Source of the DNA: Cliona cf. orientalis
Lineage: Eukaryota > Porifera > Demospongiae > Clionaida > Clionaidae
DNA: 64,000 nt
Direction: 5' to 3'
NCBI GenBank assembly: GCA_963930775.1
Contig: OZ005689.1
Coordinates: 20,403,262-20,467,261 of the forward strand
Shown: piece after piece, positions 11,355-22,847 of the stretch
How the letters are laid out: each line of letters opens with the position of its first letter
Numbering within the stretch: position 1 is the stretch's first letter
Translations under genes and position numbers: made by a program
The notes under the pieces: model-generated
What the model saw: the letters and a program-made list of their open reading frames with translations, nothing else
Databases searched by the model: none
What the model was told of the DNA's origin: nothing

Positions 11355-11588
11355 TTCAAGCCACCAAGGGCTGATAGACTCCTAAAGGAGAAGATGTCAT
11401 GTAACTCCTATACTCTCTTATATAGCATAATTTGAAAAGTAGCACCTAAACTCTAGTAACATCAGCAGCCTGGTTACTCTTGCTATTGTACATGCAGAGC
11501 ATTTTATTACTACAAGTATTTTTAGCCTATGTTTGGATTTGCTGGGTACTGACTGTGAGTTACATGCCCTCTTCTTTTGGGTCTGTAA

Positions 11589-11744
11589 GCCACTGAGGAA
11601 GCACTTGGTCGTGCACGAGTAGATAGAGATGACATAATTAGTAGACAGTTTGCAATGACACCAGATTCTGGATACAAGCTGACGTATGCTCAGTATGTAC
11701 CGGACCCTTCTTCTGTGTTGGGAGGGATCTGGGAACAAAGCTAG
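11589..11744 (+). CDS. Exon-like open stretch, unknown gene
   Basis: A 51-codon open frame after an AG (11588-11589) contains RDDIISRQFAMTPDSGYK and LTYAQYVPDP, ending at TAG 11742-11744. The amino-acid texture is that of a real protein and the frame begins just after a splice-acceptor-like AG. No family is recognised and no partner exon is certain. It could be a last exon or a fossil of one. Confidence 0.3.
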   Translation, partial: ATEEALGRARVDRDDIISRQFAMTPDSGYKLTYAQYVPDPSSVLGGIWEQS

Positions 11745-12189
11745 TTTGGTACATACCAACTTGAAATTCAATCTCGACCAGCGCTTATAATATTATATTG
11801 TGGTACGTGGTACTGTATAATTGGTTATGCCTGTACGCTATAGATTGAGTTTGAGCTCCTTGCTGATGGCATACATCTTTATTCCCGATATCAGACTATC
11901 GCTATAGGTACATTGTCATGCATACATAAAGTTGTGGAGTTAACTCTTGGATCCGTATGGCAGCAGGTGGTAGTCTTCTCTACTGGGCTCTGGAGTTGTG
12001 CTGGTTTCCACCAACGTAGATGTATTATAATACAAGGAGTCAACTCCGCTTCGCTCGCTCACTCCTATACCCTGTGTTTGCTAAATCTGCATCCAGACAA
12101 TTTACCCCACTCCCAGAATATGCATCCAGGCAGTTGACGACCATTTGCCCCTTGCGTATGCGCACATAGAGTACGTGCACATCCTGGTT

Positions 12190-12370
12190 GATCATGTGAC
12201 TTTGACAATCAGCTAGCTAAAGAATTCGTTAGTAGTCCTGCAGCTTCACTCGCAAGGGCTCCCAAGGGAAGATGCTTAGAATAGAATCGCCTCCTTCTGA
12301 AAAGCACCTGTGGACAACATTGACTTCAGAACGTCAACCTTTTGCGTTCACCCGTACACCTTTTGTAAGT
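12190..12370 (+). CDS. Possible first exon in a duplicated segment
   Basis: An ATG at 12272 reads MLRIESPPSEKHLWTTLTSE and runs to a GTAAGT at 12365-12370. The preceding 80 bp and the start of this frame recur inverted at 27877-27990, which begins MLRIESPLSGTHP on the minus strand. Either a promoter-plus-first-exon segment or a repeat happens to be open. Confidence 0.25.
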
Positions 12371-12720
12371 ATACAGTTAAGTGTAATTCTGCCCTGCCAT
12401 CTATTTGGAGCAGCTCACTTTAGTCGTGGCTTGGGTCATAGCCAACCGTGTCATTGGGCTGTCTGTTGTAGCGATGCCGAGAAGGGAAAACTTTTTAGCT
12501 CGGGGCGAATGACTTTTGGTCACCTCCCGCTTGGACACACGGATGCACGCACGCACTGACAAATGTAGCCTTAGTATAATAGGTTGCCATGGTAACTACT
12601 GTGCTTAACAAGAACGTGCACAGTCCTGCATATAGAGCTGTAGTTTGTATGCTGAGCTATTATCAGTTGATGAGAGAACCTTTAGGTGGGGTATGTGTGA
12701 ATGTCAGCAATCCTGTGTAA

Positions 12721-12793
12721 GGTTATCACACTGTAGCCACAGGCTATGAATATAGGTTGCAATGGTAACTACTGTTGGCTACAGTGTGATAAC
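12721..12793. repeat. Hairpin-forming inverted repeat
   Basis: GTTATCACACTGTAGCCA is mirrored by TGGCTACAGTGTGATAAC with a 37-bp loop containing TAGGTTGCAATGGTAACTAC. The loop text also occurs at 12579-12600, outside the hairpin. Confidence 0.7.
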
Positions 12794-12849
12794 AAAGCTC
12801 CATTGAGTTCAACCATGCAGCATAGGCTGGAGCCAGAGCTGGCAGTAGA

Positions 12850-13110
12850 CTATGTGTCAAGGTACTAAGATGATAGTCTAGCGGGCTAGCCCATCGCTCG
12901 CAAGACTCTCATCACATGGGACAGGCTGGCCCGCTAAACTGTCAAGATGCCTGGTTACTCAGAACCCTTTATAAACTGGGTCAGAGAACTAGAACGTGAA
13001 CTATGTCAGCTGTTTGGTGTTATTGACATCGAAAATTACATGTAGTCACTTGGGGGAGGGTTACACCACAGGGGTAGGAAGATAGTGGGGAATTTATTGG
13101 TGATGTACCA
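12850..13110 (+). repeat. Dispersed repeat pair, copy 2 (first at 8678-8960)
   Basis: Same order of landmarks as the first copy, including AAGGTACTAAGATGATAGTC at the start and GGTTACACCACAGGGGTAGG near the end. This copy has about 14 extra bases in its stem-loop part. Confidence 0.65.
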
Positions 13111-13398
13111 AGGGGTAGTGACAGCATCTACAGTGGTGATCGAGAGGCAAAATGGTGCTAAATATCTTGATTCCTCCCTTGAAGCATTCTGTACTATTTC
13201 AAAAAGATTGGGGAACCAGGAGACAAGGCCAGCATTTCTAGTACAGTGCAGGGTTGCATACAGGGGGGGGGGGGGGGGGGCATCTCCCTCCCCCCCAGAT
13301 AAAATCCTGTATGCAACCCTGAAGTGTGTATGTTGCTTTCTTCTAGTAAACCAACAAATGTACGGACATACATGATCTGTTACGTTCCTTCCATGCAG

Positions 13399-13474
13399 AC
13401 ATCTGTAAAATTGCCATTGCAGATGGAAGTGCAGGTCTCATTATGGTGAATACCCTTCTACTCAGTTGCTTGAG
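13399..13474 (+). CDS. Exon-like segment, unknown gene
   Basis: A pyrimidine-rich tract ending in CAG (13396-13398) is followed by an open 76-bp stretch (DICKIAIADGSAGLIMVN) and then a consensus donor GAG|GTAAGC. Splice signals on both sides support an exon. No neighbour completes a gene and a G19 tract lies 100 bp upstream. Confidence 0.25.
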
Positions 13475-13889
13475 GTAAGCGATCACTCTTTCAAAATGCA
13501 TTCATCTTGTGTGTTGATTGTTCATGAGGCCATACCTATTTAACCGATTATTCGCCATAGACGCAATATTGCGTCACGCGCGCGAAGTGCCATAGACGCG
13601 TTTTTGCGTCAGCTGCAATATTACTTGCTATAATCGCGATAACTCACTGGAGGTGGAGCCGTTCTTTTCGACACTTGCAGGGATTCTCGGACTATCGCTA
13701 AGGTAACTTTAGACTGTACTGCTCATATTACTTATCATTGTATATATTTTATAAAATGAACATGAAATTTCAATAAAAAAATATGCATGACAAGAACATA
13801 CTAACTACTATAAAACTAGCATAGGCTAAAGCACTCTTACTAACCTAGACACTAACTAGCTAATCTAAACACTCGATAGAAGAAACAAG

Positions 13890-16174
13890 ATGACTAAGAG
13901 ACCTAGGTGGACTGCTGAGGAGGTAGTACAGAACCTGCATGACGATGACGACCTGGATGATCCAGAAGAGCCACTAATGGAGGGTAGTGATGATGAATTT
14001 TCAGACCTGGAGTTTGACAGTGACTGTGATGATGATATGGATGTGGACAACCTGGGTGGTCAATGCTTTTTCAGCCCTCCCTCCGATAACCCTGACCCTC
14101 GCCCAGCCTTAGATCCAAACACTACAAATGGTGATTCGGATAGCACCCCCACCATCATCACCATCACCCCCAACTTCTCCATCCACAAATGGTTAGTTCT
14201 GGTGGAATGATAGTGAATGTCAAAAATTAATGTGCATGCATGAAATTATTCAGTACAAGAATGAAAAAGCCAACACACTGGCATCCCCACCCCCCTCCCC
14301 TTACTCACACAGAAGCCTACTCACACCCAAATGTACATACACATGCACAGACTCACATGCATGCACACACATACATACATACACATGCACACATAGAACA
14401 CACACACACACACACGCACACACGCGCACACGCACACAAACACGCACACACACGCACGCACACACACACACACACACTAACTCACACTATTTCAATGTAT
14501 AGGACCGTTGCCAACTGCATGGACAGATCAATTGCAATCGATCACCATCCGTGACTTTACATCCCGAGTTGGTCCAACTACAGATATTCCTGAGGCACCA
14601 ATTGATGTTTTCGAACTCTTCTTCTCAGAAGACCTGCAAGAAGAGATAGTAAGGGAGAGTAATCGTTACGCCAAACAAGTAATGGGTGACCAGCAATACC
14701 AGTTGTGGACACCCATCACTGTGGATGAGCTAAAAGCTTTCTTTGGCTTCTCGATCTTGATGGGAGTAAACCATCTACCATCGCTCGATTACTGGAGCCG
14801 AGACCAGCGACTGCGATGTGGTCCAATCGCAGACAGGATTCCTCGCTGGTGTTTCAGGGAAATCTCCCGGTACCTACACTTTGTGGACAACGACCATCTT
14901 GCTCCACATGGTGATCCAGCACACGATCGGCTTGGCAAGGTTCGACCCTTGATCACTCATCTCAGCAACAAGTTCAAAACCCTGTACGAACCATCTAAAG
15001 AGGTAGCTGTAGATGAGGCCATGATCATGTGTCAAGGTCGTTCCAGCCTCAAGCAATACAAGCCCAAGAAGCCAACTAAGCGTGGAATGAAAGTGTGGGT
15101 ACTGGGAGATAGTACCAACGGCTACTTCAGCCAATTTGATGTATACACCGGCAAGGGAGAGGAGCGAAGAGAAGGACTTGGGGCACACGTGGTGAAGAAG
15201 TTGACAAAAGATCTGAAGAACAAGAATCACCACGTGTTCTTTGACAACTTCTTCACCAGCTATCAGCTCCTGGAAGACCTTGAAAGAGATGGGATTTACG
15301 GATGCGGTACAGCCAGGAAGGACAGAAAGGAGTTCCCACCGGCTTTCAAGAACCCTGGCCTGAAACAGCGGTAGGTGTATGAAGGGATGTAAACAAAATA
15401 AACATGCATACATACTGTACACAACAGCATAGTAGATGGCCTCTCCCTCAATCCGTACCCCACGCCCCCCCCCCTCCCGAATATTACCAAAAATGATCAT
15501 GAAACTTACATGGAAACTATACTCCACAGTGGTGAATCGAAGACGCTCCAGAGGGGCAAGGTTTCTGCTAGCGTATGGATGGACAACAAACTTGTCACCG
15601 TGATGTCCACGAACACACAGCCAACAGCCACAGGATCTGTACTGCGTAGACAGAGGGATCGATCGCGAACTTCTGTTCCTTGTCCTGAAGCAGTCATCTC
15701 CTACAACTCCAATATGGGTGGTGTTGATCGAGGTGATCAGTTGCGCGGGTATTACAATTGCCGCACAAAGAGCCGCAAATTTTATAAGTACATCTACTTC
15801 CTTCTGGATGTCAGCATCACTAATGCTTTCATCCTATGGAAGAATTTCGGCTCTGCAACTGGGATACCCTCAAGGAGTTCCGTCTTCGGCTCGCAGAACA
15901 GCTCATCGGGGACTATTGCAGTCGTCGGCGAGCTGGTCGTGGTGGTGGTGGTGCTATTCGACCTCTCCCCTTGATGCACTTTCCTCTCAAAGTTCAGGAC
16001 GACATCACTGGAGCTAGCAAGAGAGGACGTTGTGCACGTTGTCTTCAGACACGACACAAGCGCACTGACTCGTCATGGTTTTGCCGAGAATGCAACGTGT
16101 GGCTGTGCCATTCCGGGGTGCCTGAAACAGACTGGTTCTTCCTGTGGCACAAAAATAGAAGACAAGAAGAGTAA
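13890..16174 (+). CDS. piggyBac transposase (PGBD4-like), three exons, one frameshift
   Basis: This enzyme cuts and pastes the element at TTAA without footprints. Exon 1 (13890-14191) starts MTKRPRWTAEEVVQ and is acidic. Exon 2 (about 14503-15370) has the DDE fold with catalytic Asp in VAVDEAMIMCQG and VFFDNFFTS. Exon 3 (15530-16174) has the third Asp in MGGVDRGDQLRGYY, then a C-terminal Cys-rich finger (CARC...CREC..WLC). The exon 2-3 junction CG|T is clean with consensus sites. The exon 1-2 junction does not keep frame with the obvious sites. Within exon 3 the frame shifts by one base near 15862, between NFGSATG and TLKEFRLRLAEQLIG, so the copy as read would lose its finger domain. Confidence 0.9.
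14333..14480. repeat. CA-rich microsatellite in the piggyBac-1 intron
   Basis: About 150 bp of mixed CA, CACG and CATA repeats separating exons 1 and 2 of the transposase. Long open frames across it are artefacts of low complexity. Confidence 0.9.
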
Positions 16175-16886
16175 CTATAGGAGCACCTACTCATTATTTT
16201 GCTATAATCATCTCTCCACCCCCTCCCCACCCTTGTCCCTGGCAACTTTCTCTCACACACACTCACTCTCTCACACTCCCTCTTCCTCTCATCTCTGGCT
16301 GAGGAATGTGCCCACACAGCACAACAAAAAAAACTGATGTTTGCAAGTACAAGCACACACACACCATAATGATGCAGGTGGTGCACGAGTGAGGGGATGT
16401 ACTTGTACGTGTGCATGTGCATGTACGTACATGGATACACTATCACATTTCTTGATAGGCCCAAGGAATAACATACACATTCATGTACATGCACATGCGT
16501 ACTATTTCTCCATGCTTGAAGGGGGCTCATGTCAGTTTACCTACATGCACATATTCACATGCACACAACTTTCATTTAGTTTCATTTATGAATCCCGCCC
16601 CCCTCGCCTAGCGACTAACGCTAGGCGTCTATCAATTTTACTTACCAATCGCCCAAAGTCTGCCGTATCTCCAAACTCAATGGATCGATGATCTTCTGTC
16701 TGCCACTGTTGGATAGCGTAGGCATCGCTCTTCGCCCTGGCAACAACTTGCCTATAGCCAACTTCAACCCTTGAGCAGTTCTGACCGGTTTTAGTCACAC
16801 GGTTCTGATAGGGGGCGGTCACGTTCCATTAATTCGGCCGCGGTACGTCACGCGCGGAAATTACATCACGGCGTATAATCAGTTAA

Positions 16887-17283
16887 TTCACATGTATGTT
16901 TCTTGGATCTGGCGAGTAACATTTTCTCAGTCATGAAAAAAATGTGAGTGCTTGTAAGAACGATACTTGGCGTAGTGCAAGCAGTTTTATATGTAAGATG
17001 TGAATGCTATTTGCTTAGTTAATGGATTAATTCAGGTATCGCAAAATAAGTTTTTAGCCTGCTGGTAGGGACTAAATATATCAGACTGTGATTAGTAGAT
17101 TTCCACGTGATTTACACGTAGAAAGTCCTTGGCTGTACATGAGTCCCTTCGGTCTTCTAAATAATCGTAGTCCAGCTATTATATAGATCGTGTATTGAAT
17201 ACTGTACTACATATAAATCTGAAATAGCTACATGTATGCCTCGTCTACTCAAGGGGTGATTAACACTTGACACCATGTAGGAT
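16887..17283. other. No feature recognised
   Basis: Unique-looking AT-rich sequence downstream of piggyBac-1. No splice-bounded open frame and no repeat seen. Confidence 0.5.
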
Positions 17284-17371
17284 GTTGTTTGCTTACTCAG
17301 CACCTCATCCATTACCAGTAGATGCACATCCTTATATGGAGATGCACAGGTGCTGAGTCAGCAAACAAGGT
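17284..17371. repeat. Hairpin-forming inverted repeat
   Basis: TTGTTTGCTTACTCAGCACCT is mirrored by AGGTGCTGAGTCAGCAAACAA with about 46 bp between. It may be the remains of a small foldback element. Confidence 0.65.
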
Positions 17372-17849
17372 CCTGCCAAAAGATACCATTTATGCAAGTC
17401 AAGCGCCGGTTTCATAAAAGTTTATCATGCCATACGTTACTATGCATGAAGCACTAGAATGCATAAGCATAAAATTATCAAGAAGTGCGTTTTGACAAAT
17501 TCACAAAAATTTGTCACACGCACAAAAATGTCGCTTTACGGTAAACCACTACCTTTCAGTTAATTTAGCTATGGGAGAGTATGTACGTTGGGCTACTGTT
17601 GCAGTCAGTCAGACCATTCAGATTTAATCAGGATAGTCTTGAATTAGAAGCTTGAATTCCGAATTCTAAATAATCTCCTTTCTTATAACAGGGGTTCTCT
17701 ACACACTAGCCATATCAGCCATATATGTATCCTTCAGTATGGCTACTGGTCCTTGGACCGGGTAGCCAACTTAGAACTTATGAAAAGAGAGGGGTGAGGA
17801 TGAAACTTGCCTGATATAACCTTAGTTGTTTGTGTATAATTATTGTCCC

Positions 17850-18190
17850 AGAAGCAGTTTAAGAGTTTGTAAATTTCCTAGGGTACCATAATGTATGCAC
17901 ATGCTATAATCCCCCCCCCCCCTTTCTTCTCAAAATAGTTTCCATAATTATTGTGTCATTATGTACAATCGTAATGCAAGTTCAGATGCTGGAGGTACAA
18001 TGTATGGAACAAGAACTTGTATAGACATAAATATACACTGTCCTCGCACGTAATGAATGTCTGAATGTGTGTGAGAGAGTATGAGTGTGTGTGTGTGTGT
18101 GTGCATGCGCACTGGCTCAAAGTGTCTGTGTAGCGCCGACAGCATTCTAGTCTTTGAACTGGGGGTAGTGACTATCATCCCTACACCTTT
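17850..18190. repeat. Dispersed repeat related to 6665-6850, with GT microsatellite
   Basis: The left part shares TTTGTAAATTTCC, a C-rich run and AATTATTGTGTCATTATGTAC with 6.7-6.85 kb. A GTGTGT run lies near 18084-18102. No coding region. Confidence 0.55.
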
Positions 18191-18453
18191 TGTGTCTGTA
18201 CATGTTTGTGTGAGTGTGTATGAAAAGAAAGCTTAGGATGAGCGGCATAGTCACATGGGGTATAATATTCCAAGCAGGCGATTGTTAACATTGTGCGTGC
18301 AGAATAGAGTCCTCCAAGTTTGAGAGCTGCACTTGAGGACATCGTGCCTAAAGCATGCTAAGGTGAGCACCATGCAAACCTTGTAACCTTTTAATTATGA
18401 TCAAAATATAGTTGGATATGATTAGTAACAAAATGAGACAAGTATTATTATTA

Positions 18454-18750
18454 CTATTCACTTATATTCATGGTAGCAATCATCCCACTTATATTTTCCC
18501 CAGGAATTAATGATGGAGAATCCAAATCAATAAGATTCTCAGTGGGAACAGCTGTGTTTTCACTTGCAGTGGATAGGCCAGGAGCACCTGTAGGTGGGGA
18601 GAGTTGCAATGTAGGAGCAGCACTTCCACCAGCTGATGCGTGGGAGGATGGGTCAGAAAAGCCAGCATCGACTGAGTTTGGAGTACCCCCTGTTCTCTTT
18701 CTTTTGCTTCTCCTCCTCAGTTTCTGGCCTCTCTTAGGATGTTCTATTAT
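18454..18750 (-). CDS. C-terminal exon-like segment, Ser/Pro-rich, unknown gene
   Basis: A minus-strand frame of about 97 codons, open from NIIEHPKRGQKLRRRSKRKR to TAG at 18454-18456. It starts with a basic stretch, then turns Ser, Pro, Gly and Ala rich and ends ENLIDLDSPSLIPGENI. LIDLD fits the short clathrin-box pattern, which is weak evidence alone. Text upstream resembles an intron end. The basic part has a cousin at 9502-9700. The product is not recognised. Confidence 0.4.
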   Translation of the reverse strand: MIEHPKRGQKLRRRSKRKRTGGTPNSVDAGFSDPSSHASAGGSAAPTLQLSPPTGAPGLSTASENTAVPTENLIDLDSPSLIPGENISGMIATMNISE

Positions 18751-18789
18751 GTTAGTTTAGAAAAGAGCCATATAATTTTACTTACTAAT

Positions 18790-19598
18790 TTCATGTTGGG
18801 GGGAAACAACTGTCGTAATGGAATGGAGTATGAACATGAACAATTGTTCTGCCCCTCATGGGAATTGTAATCCTCATAACTATAATTCAAAGCATGTCCA
18901 AATGGTAGTTAATATCGATGAAAGAGGATTTCCATGACATTTGTAGCCCCCCTCCCCCCCCCCCCAACACACACTCCATTTCGACTTGTTTTTGTGCAGA
19001 TTGTGCAGGAGGGGGTATGTTTATATGCTGTCAGTGTACCTCACTTACCTACATGTAAATGATTTGTCTGGTTGTATCAGTCACTGAACTATTGCACCAT
19101 TCTGTTTCATTCCTGACTAAGATTCATGTGCAATACTTCTCTCTTGTGCACATAAAATTGCATACCAACTGCATCAGTGTGGAATAGGAATTACACCTCT
19201 CCTTCCCCCCCCCCCCCCCCCCCCGAGTTTACTAGAAAAATTCCTGTACATGTATGATCAATGTTGTAGACTTGACATTTTTTTTTGTGTATTACGTGCT
19301 ACCACTGACAAAATGTGCATGCATATTTTAAGACTGTTGGAGAAACTTTGTCAGTATTGTTCTCTCTCTTTCCTCTTCTTCCAGCTAATTTCAATCTACA
19401 TGTACATTATACAATGAGGCCCATCTCTTTGTTCCTCTTTCCTAGAAACAATGTAGTCAGGGAGTTCATATCTCTGGTCAGATAAGGTGTTCTTCACTTT
19501 GTGTCCAATTAATCACAGACCGCAAGGCTAGGGTTAGTGCAACTGTGTGTATGCATACAGTGTGCATTGTGTAAACTTTCAACTGGACACGGTTAGGT
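18790..19598. other. No gene seen; C tracts
   Basis: Repeat-poor, AT-rich stretch with a C-rich tract at 18949-18965 and a long C run near 19206-19224. No supported coding frame. Confidence 0.5.
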
Positions 19599-19846
19599 AG
19601 GGGGTCAGGGTCCCCAAGAAATTTTTAAGCTTTCAGAGATCATTTCTGGGGCATTTTCAGATTCCTAAGACTCATGCATTTCTGTTCCAGCTATGTAACT
19701 AGCATGTACTTGTCATAATATTATTATAGAGATTCTGACATTGCCGAGTATCTATTCAAACATTATAAGCTAAGCCTTTGTCTGGTGGTTCTGTCACCAA
19801 GTGCACTATCTCTTTTGTACAGCTCCTCAGGCAGTGTGCATGTAGT
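19599..19846 (+). repeat. Direct repeat of about 245 bp, copy 1 (second at 22848-23091)
   Basis: The two copies share AAGCTTTCAGAGATCATTTC, TGGGGCATTTTCAGA, TGCATTTCTGTTCCAGCTAT and GTCTGGTGGTTCTGTCACC in the same order. They bracket the minisatellite and LINE copy 2, suggesting duplication of a genomic segment. Confidence 0.8.
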
Positions 19847-20155
19847 AATATGTAATCACATGATAATTTGGAATGGGCACGCGACTTTTGGGACTCGCCC
19901 ATTGGCACACGTGCACAAGCACAGACGATAGATGATCGCATTGTGCATGGGTAATCTAACCTGATACCTGCTTCGGAGCTCAACTTTGACAGGTTCTAAA
20001 ACGAACATTTCTGAGAATTGCTGCTTCAGAGCCCAATTTGCTTTGCGTTTTTGTTAAGTGATACATGACTGGTACTAGTGTTTATTATCAGCTAAGTTCA
20101 TCCATCATAGTGATTGAAATAAATTTTCACCTTACAGCTTTCCCTCTTCGCTCAG

Positions 20156-20300
20156 GGAAAATTACCAGGGCAGCACCCCCCCCCCCCCCCCCAAGACGAT
20201 CTGACCGGGCAAGAGAGCTCGAAAGAGTGGAGAAGTGCCCCAAGTACAAGAATCCAGTGCTATTTGATTCCCTTGGAAGGAGGATTCAGTGCCTTTGGGG
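20156..20300 (+). CDS. Exon-like segment, Pro-rich then basic, unknown gene
   Basis: A pyrimidine tract and CAG (20153-20155) precede an open stretch reading KITRAAPPPPPP then RRSDRARELERVEKCPKYKN and PVLFDSLGRRIQCLWG, ended by a GTACC donor-like site at 20301. The C16 run encodes the poly-proline. It may be the first visible exon of a plus-strand gene whose later exons are at 22262-22325 and 22511-22654. Confidence 0.35.
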
Positions 20301-20683
20301 GTACCACCGGCAACAAGTAAATCAAATTCACTAAAAATTAATATATCAAATAATAAATAGATAAAATTTTTTCATACATTGCTGTTTACTATATCTTTTG
20401 AAAGTCTGCTACTTGTAAACTTATAGCCTGTATTCTTTCTCTATCTCAGACTGTCCACCAACTCCCCCATCCCTCTCCCTGTGTTCTCACTCATCCAGCT
20501 CCCTCCGACGTGCTTTTGTGGAAGCTGCAAGTGCTCTGGGTCGAAACTACAGCTCTCCTCTCTCCTGCGGCTCACGGTCAGCCACTAACTCTGGTCAACT
20601 CCTCTCCCATCACTCCTGGCAAAGTACTGAATCACACTCCCATCTGTCCTCTCCCCTCCCCCGCTGCTCACCGCCAGCCACCA

Positions 20684-21120
20684 CTTCACTTGTCCGTCCA
20701 CACCTTGAATATGCTTGCCCAGTCTGGGATCCTCACCTCATTAAAGACAAGAAGTTGTTGGAGGATGTACAGAAGTTTGGCTGTAAGCTTGCTGCCCATC
20801 AATGGGATTCTGGTTATCAGGAGCTGCTGGACTTGTTTGAGCTTCCTTCACTTGAGCAGCAACGACTGCATTTGAAGCTTGGCCTGATGTTTAAGATAAT
20901 CCACCGTCTTTGCTATTTCCCTGATGTCCCGGAGTTCCGTACTAATATTCCGGATCTAAGAAGCCGCCATCCTCTTCAACTAGAACCTCCCTTCGCCCAC
21001 TCAAATGCCTACAAGTTCTCTTTCTTTCCGCATACAAGTGCCGCCTGGAACTCACTGAGCAACGAGTGTGTCACATCTCCTACCTATAAAACATTTATGA
21101 AACAATTAAGCAGTATCTGA
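20684..21120 (+). CDS. LINE ORF2 C-terminal fragment
   Basis: Reads VRPHLEYACPVWDPH, EDVQKFGCKLAAHQWDSGYQ, LPSLEQQRLHLKL and AAWNSLSNECVTSPT, ending with TGA at 21118-21120. It aligns motif by motif with the other copy (RPHLEYASSLWDP, SLWNSLS), which fixes it as the post-RT domain. It is open throughout and lacks endonuclease and reverse transcriptase, so it is inert alone. Confidence 0.9.
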
Positions 21121-21228
21121 CAATTATGTACTTTTGTTTTCTTGTTTACTTACTGGGTGCACACTAGATTAGTTTTTATACTATTGTGCATCCATTGCTC
21201 TAATGCATAAAGTATTATAGAGAAATTA

Positions 21229-21615
21229 CACACTAAGTAGAAAAAAAAAAAGATTTCTTTGCAGTAAATAATGTTTGGAGGGATTGGGAGCACTTGGGGA
21301 GATAATTTTTATATGGGCATGCAGAATGGGTCGAAACACGAGATTTGACATGAGAAAATTTTGATTGACGCCTTAGAATTAAAGTTACGGCCCTTTAAAG
21401 TATCCCCATATGTTTGTATAGGAAGCCATGCACTTGCAATGTTTGCCCATAAAAAAAATTACGGGCGCGCGGGGTGCGTTGACGACCCTTTACCAAACAT
21501 TGTATATATGGCTATTTTGATGCCTGCTTGCATTGTATGGCTCTACTATGCATCCAGCTCGACTGTGTGGTGGTTTTCGGACCATTTTTTTTCTGCTTAG
21601 TGTGTGGTCCCCTTG
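21229..21615 (+). repeat. LINE 3'-tail cassette in copy 2
   Basis: Begins ACACACTAAGTAGAAAAAAA and ends TTTTTTTTCTGCTTAGTGTG, an imperfect inverted repeat, followed by GGTCCCCTTG and poly(A). It is homologous to the two cassettes at 2323-2995. Confidence 0.8.
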
Positions 21616-22261
21616 AAAAAAAAAAAAAAAAAAAAAAGTCACACCCCCCTCCTGCTGCTCATGGCCAATCTCCGAGTCACACACCCCCCCTCCTCCACTG
21701 CTAACGGCCAGCCACCGAGTCACACTCCCCTCTGTTCTGCTGCTCACGGCCAGTCACTGAGTCACATCCCCCTCTGTCCTGCTACTCACGGCCAGCCACC
21801 GAGTCACACCCCCCTCCCACGGCCAGTCATCGAGTCACACCCCCTTCCCCTGTTGCTCACGGCTAGCAGCAGCCACCAAGTCACACCCCCTCCCCTGCTG
21901 CTCACAGCCAGCTGCAGCCACCGAGTCATACCCCCTTCCCTCGCTGCTCACGGCCAGCCACCAAGTCACACTCCCCTCTATCCTGCTGCTCACAGCCAGC
22001 CACCGAGTCACACCCCCCTCCCCCGCTGCTCACGGCCAGCTGCAGCCACTGAATCACACCCCCTCCCTCGCTGCTCACAGCCAGCCACCGAGTCACACCT
22101 CCCTCCCCCGCTGTTCATGGCCAGCTGCAGCCGCCGAGTCACACCCCCTCCCTCACTGCTCACGGCCAGCCACCGAGTCACACCTCCCTCCCCCGCTGCT
22201 CACGGCCAGCTGCAGCCGCCGAGTCACACTCCCCTCTGTCCTGCTGCTAACGGCCAGCCAA

Positions 22262-22325
22262 AGTAACTGCAGCTTCACGGACCCTCAGGCTCAACTTTCT
22301 CTCCTGCCATGGCCCCCAGCCCGAG
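22262..22325 (+). CDS. Possible exon end, unknown gene
   Basis: Directly after the minisatellite, an open stretch reads NCSFTDPQAQLSLLPWPPAR and runs into CGAG|GTATGT, a good donor. If the minisatellite is transcribed in frame, this is where that exon would end. Confidence 0.25.
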
Positions 22326-22510
22326 GTATGTAACACCTGAACAGGCCACAAAAATGAATACACATACATGAATCATTACAATCGGTATTACACGCATGTA
22401 CAGTTAGAGTTTTCTAATCAGTACTCTCAATGTCATATACATGCATGTACAGTTAGAGTTTTCTAACCAGTACTCTCAATCTCATAATGTATGTAATAAT
22501 ATCATCTCAG

Positions 22511-22654
22511 ACAGTTAAGGCACTACCTCTCTCATGGTCTCCCCAACGTCTCTGGAGGCAGCCCTGCCTGATACATGCCTGGTCAGCACCTCTCTTCCTC
22601 TCTCTCTCTCCCAGTGCCAGTGCGAGCATTGAGAGCTCACCATCCCAGTCACAG
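22511..22654 (+). CDS. Exon-like segment of exactly 48 codons, unknown gene
   Basis: ATCTCAG precedes it and CACAG|GTATAG follows it. One frame is open end to end (TVKALPLSWSPQRLWRQP ... SASASIESSPSQSQ) while the other two have stops. The phase is 0 on both sides. The protein is Ser/Pro rich with no domain recognised. Confidence 0.35.
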
Positions 22655-22847
22655 GTATAGTATGTGTGTGTACTAAAAAATTTAAGATTTTTCAGTATTG
22701 GCAAAGCACTGAATCACACTCCCATCTATCCTCTCCCCTCCCCCACTGCTCACGGCCAGCCACCGAGTCACAACCCTCCTGCTGCGCACGGCCAGTCTCC
22801 GAGTCACACACCCCCCTCCCCTGCTGCTCACGGCCAGCCACTGTAGG

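Larger units (their letters stand above)
13540..16886 (+). mobile_element. piggyBac-type transposon 1, nearly whole
   Basis: TTAA at 13540-13543 and 16883-16886 flank the element, as for piggyBac. The ends are inverted repeats: TTAA-CCGATTATTCGCC on the left and, reversed on the right, TTAA-CTGATTATACGCC (11 of 13). Both ends have a subterminal CGTCACGCGCG. The inside encodes a transposase in three exons, one intron holding a CA-rich tract (14333-14480). At about 3.35 kb it is of normal length for the family. Confidence 0.92.
20684..21638 (+). mobile_element. 5'-truncated CR1/L2-like LINE, copy 2, with poly(A)
   Basis: It begins inside the C-terminal region of ORF2 (see CDS), continues through a 3' tail with the inverted-repeat cassette, and ends GGTCCCCTTG plus A23 (21616-21638). 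Minisatellite text lies on both sides, so this truncated copy landed in the array. It is related to but diverged from the copy at 2323-6190. Confidence 0.85.

Noticed and set aside
14230-14554. Long His/Thr-rich reading frames over CA repeats
   Set aside because: They are products of the CA microsatellite in the piggyBac-1 intron; the real exon starts near 14503 in another frame. The same applies to frames over CA arrays at 32.7-34.2 kb.
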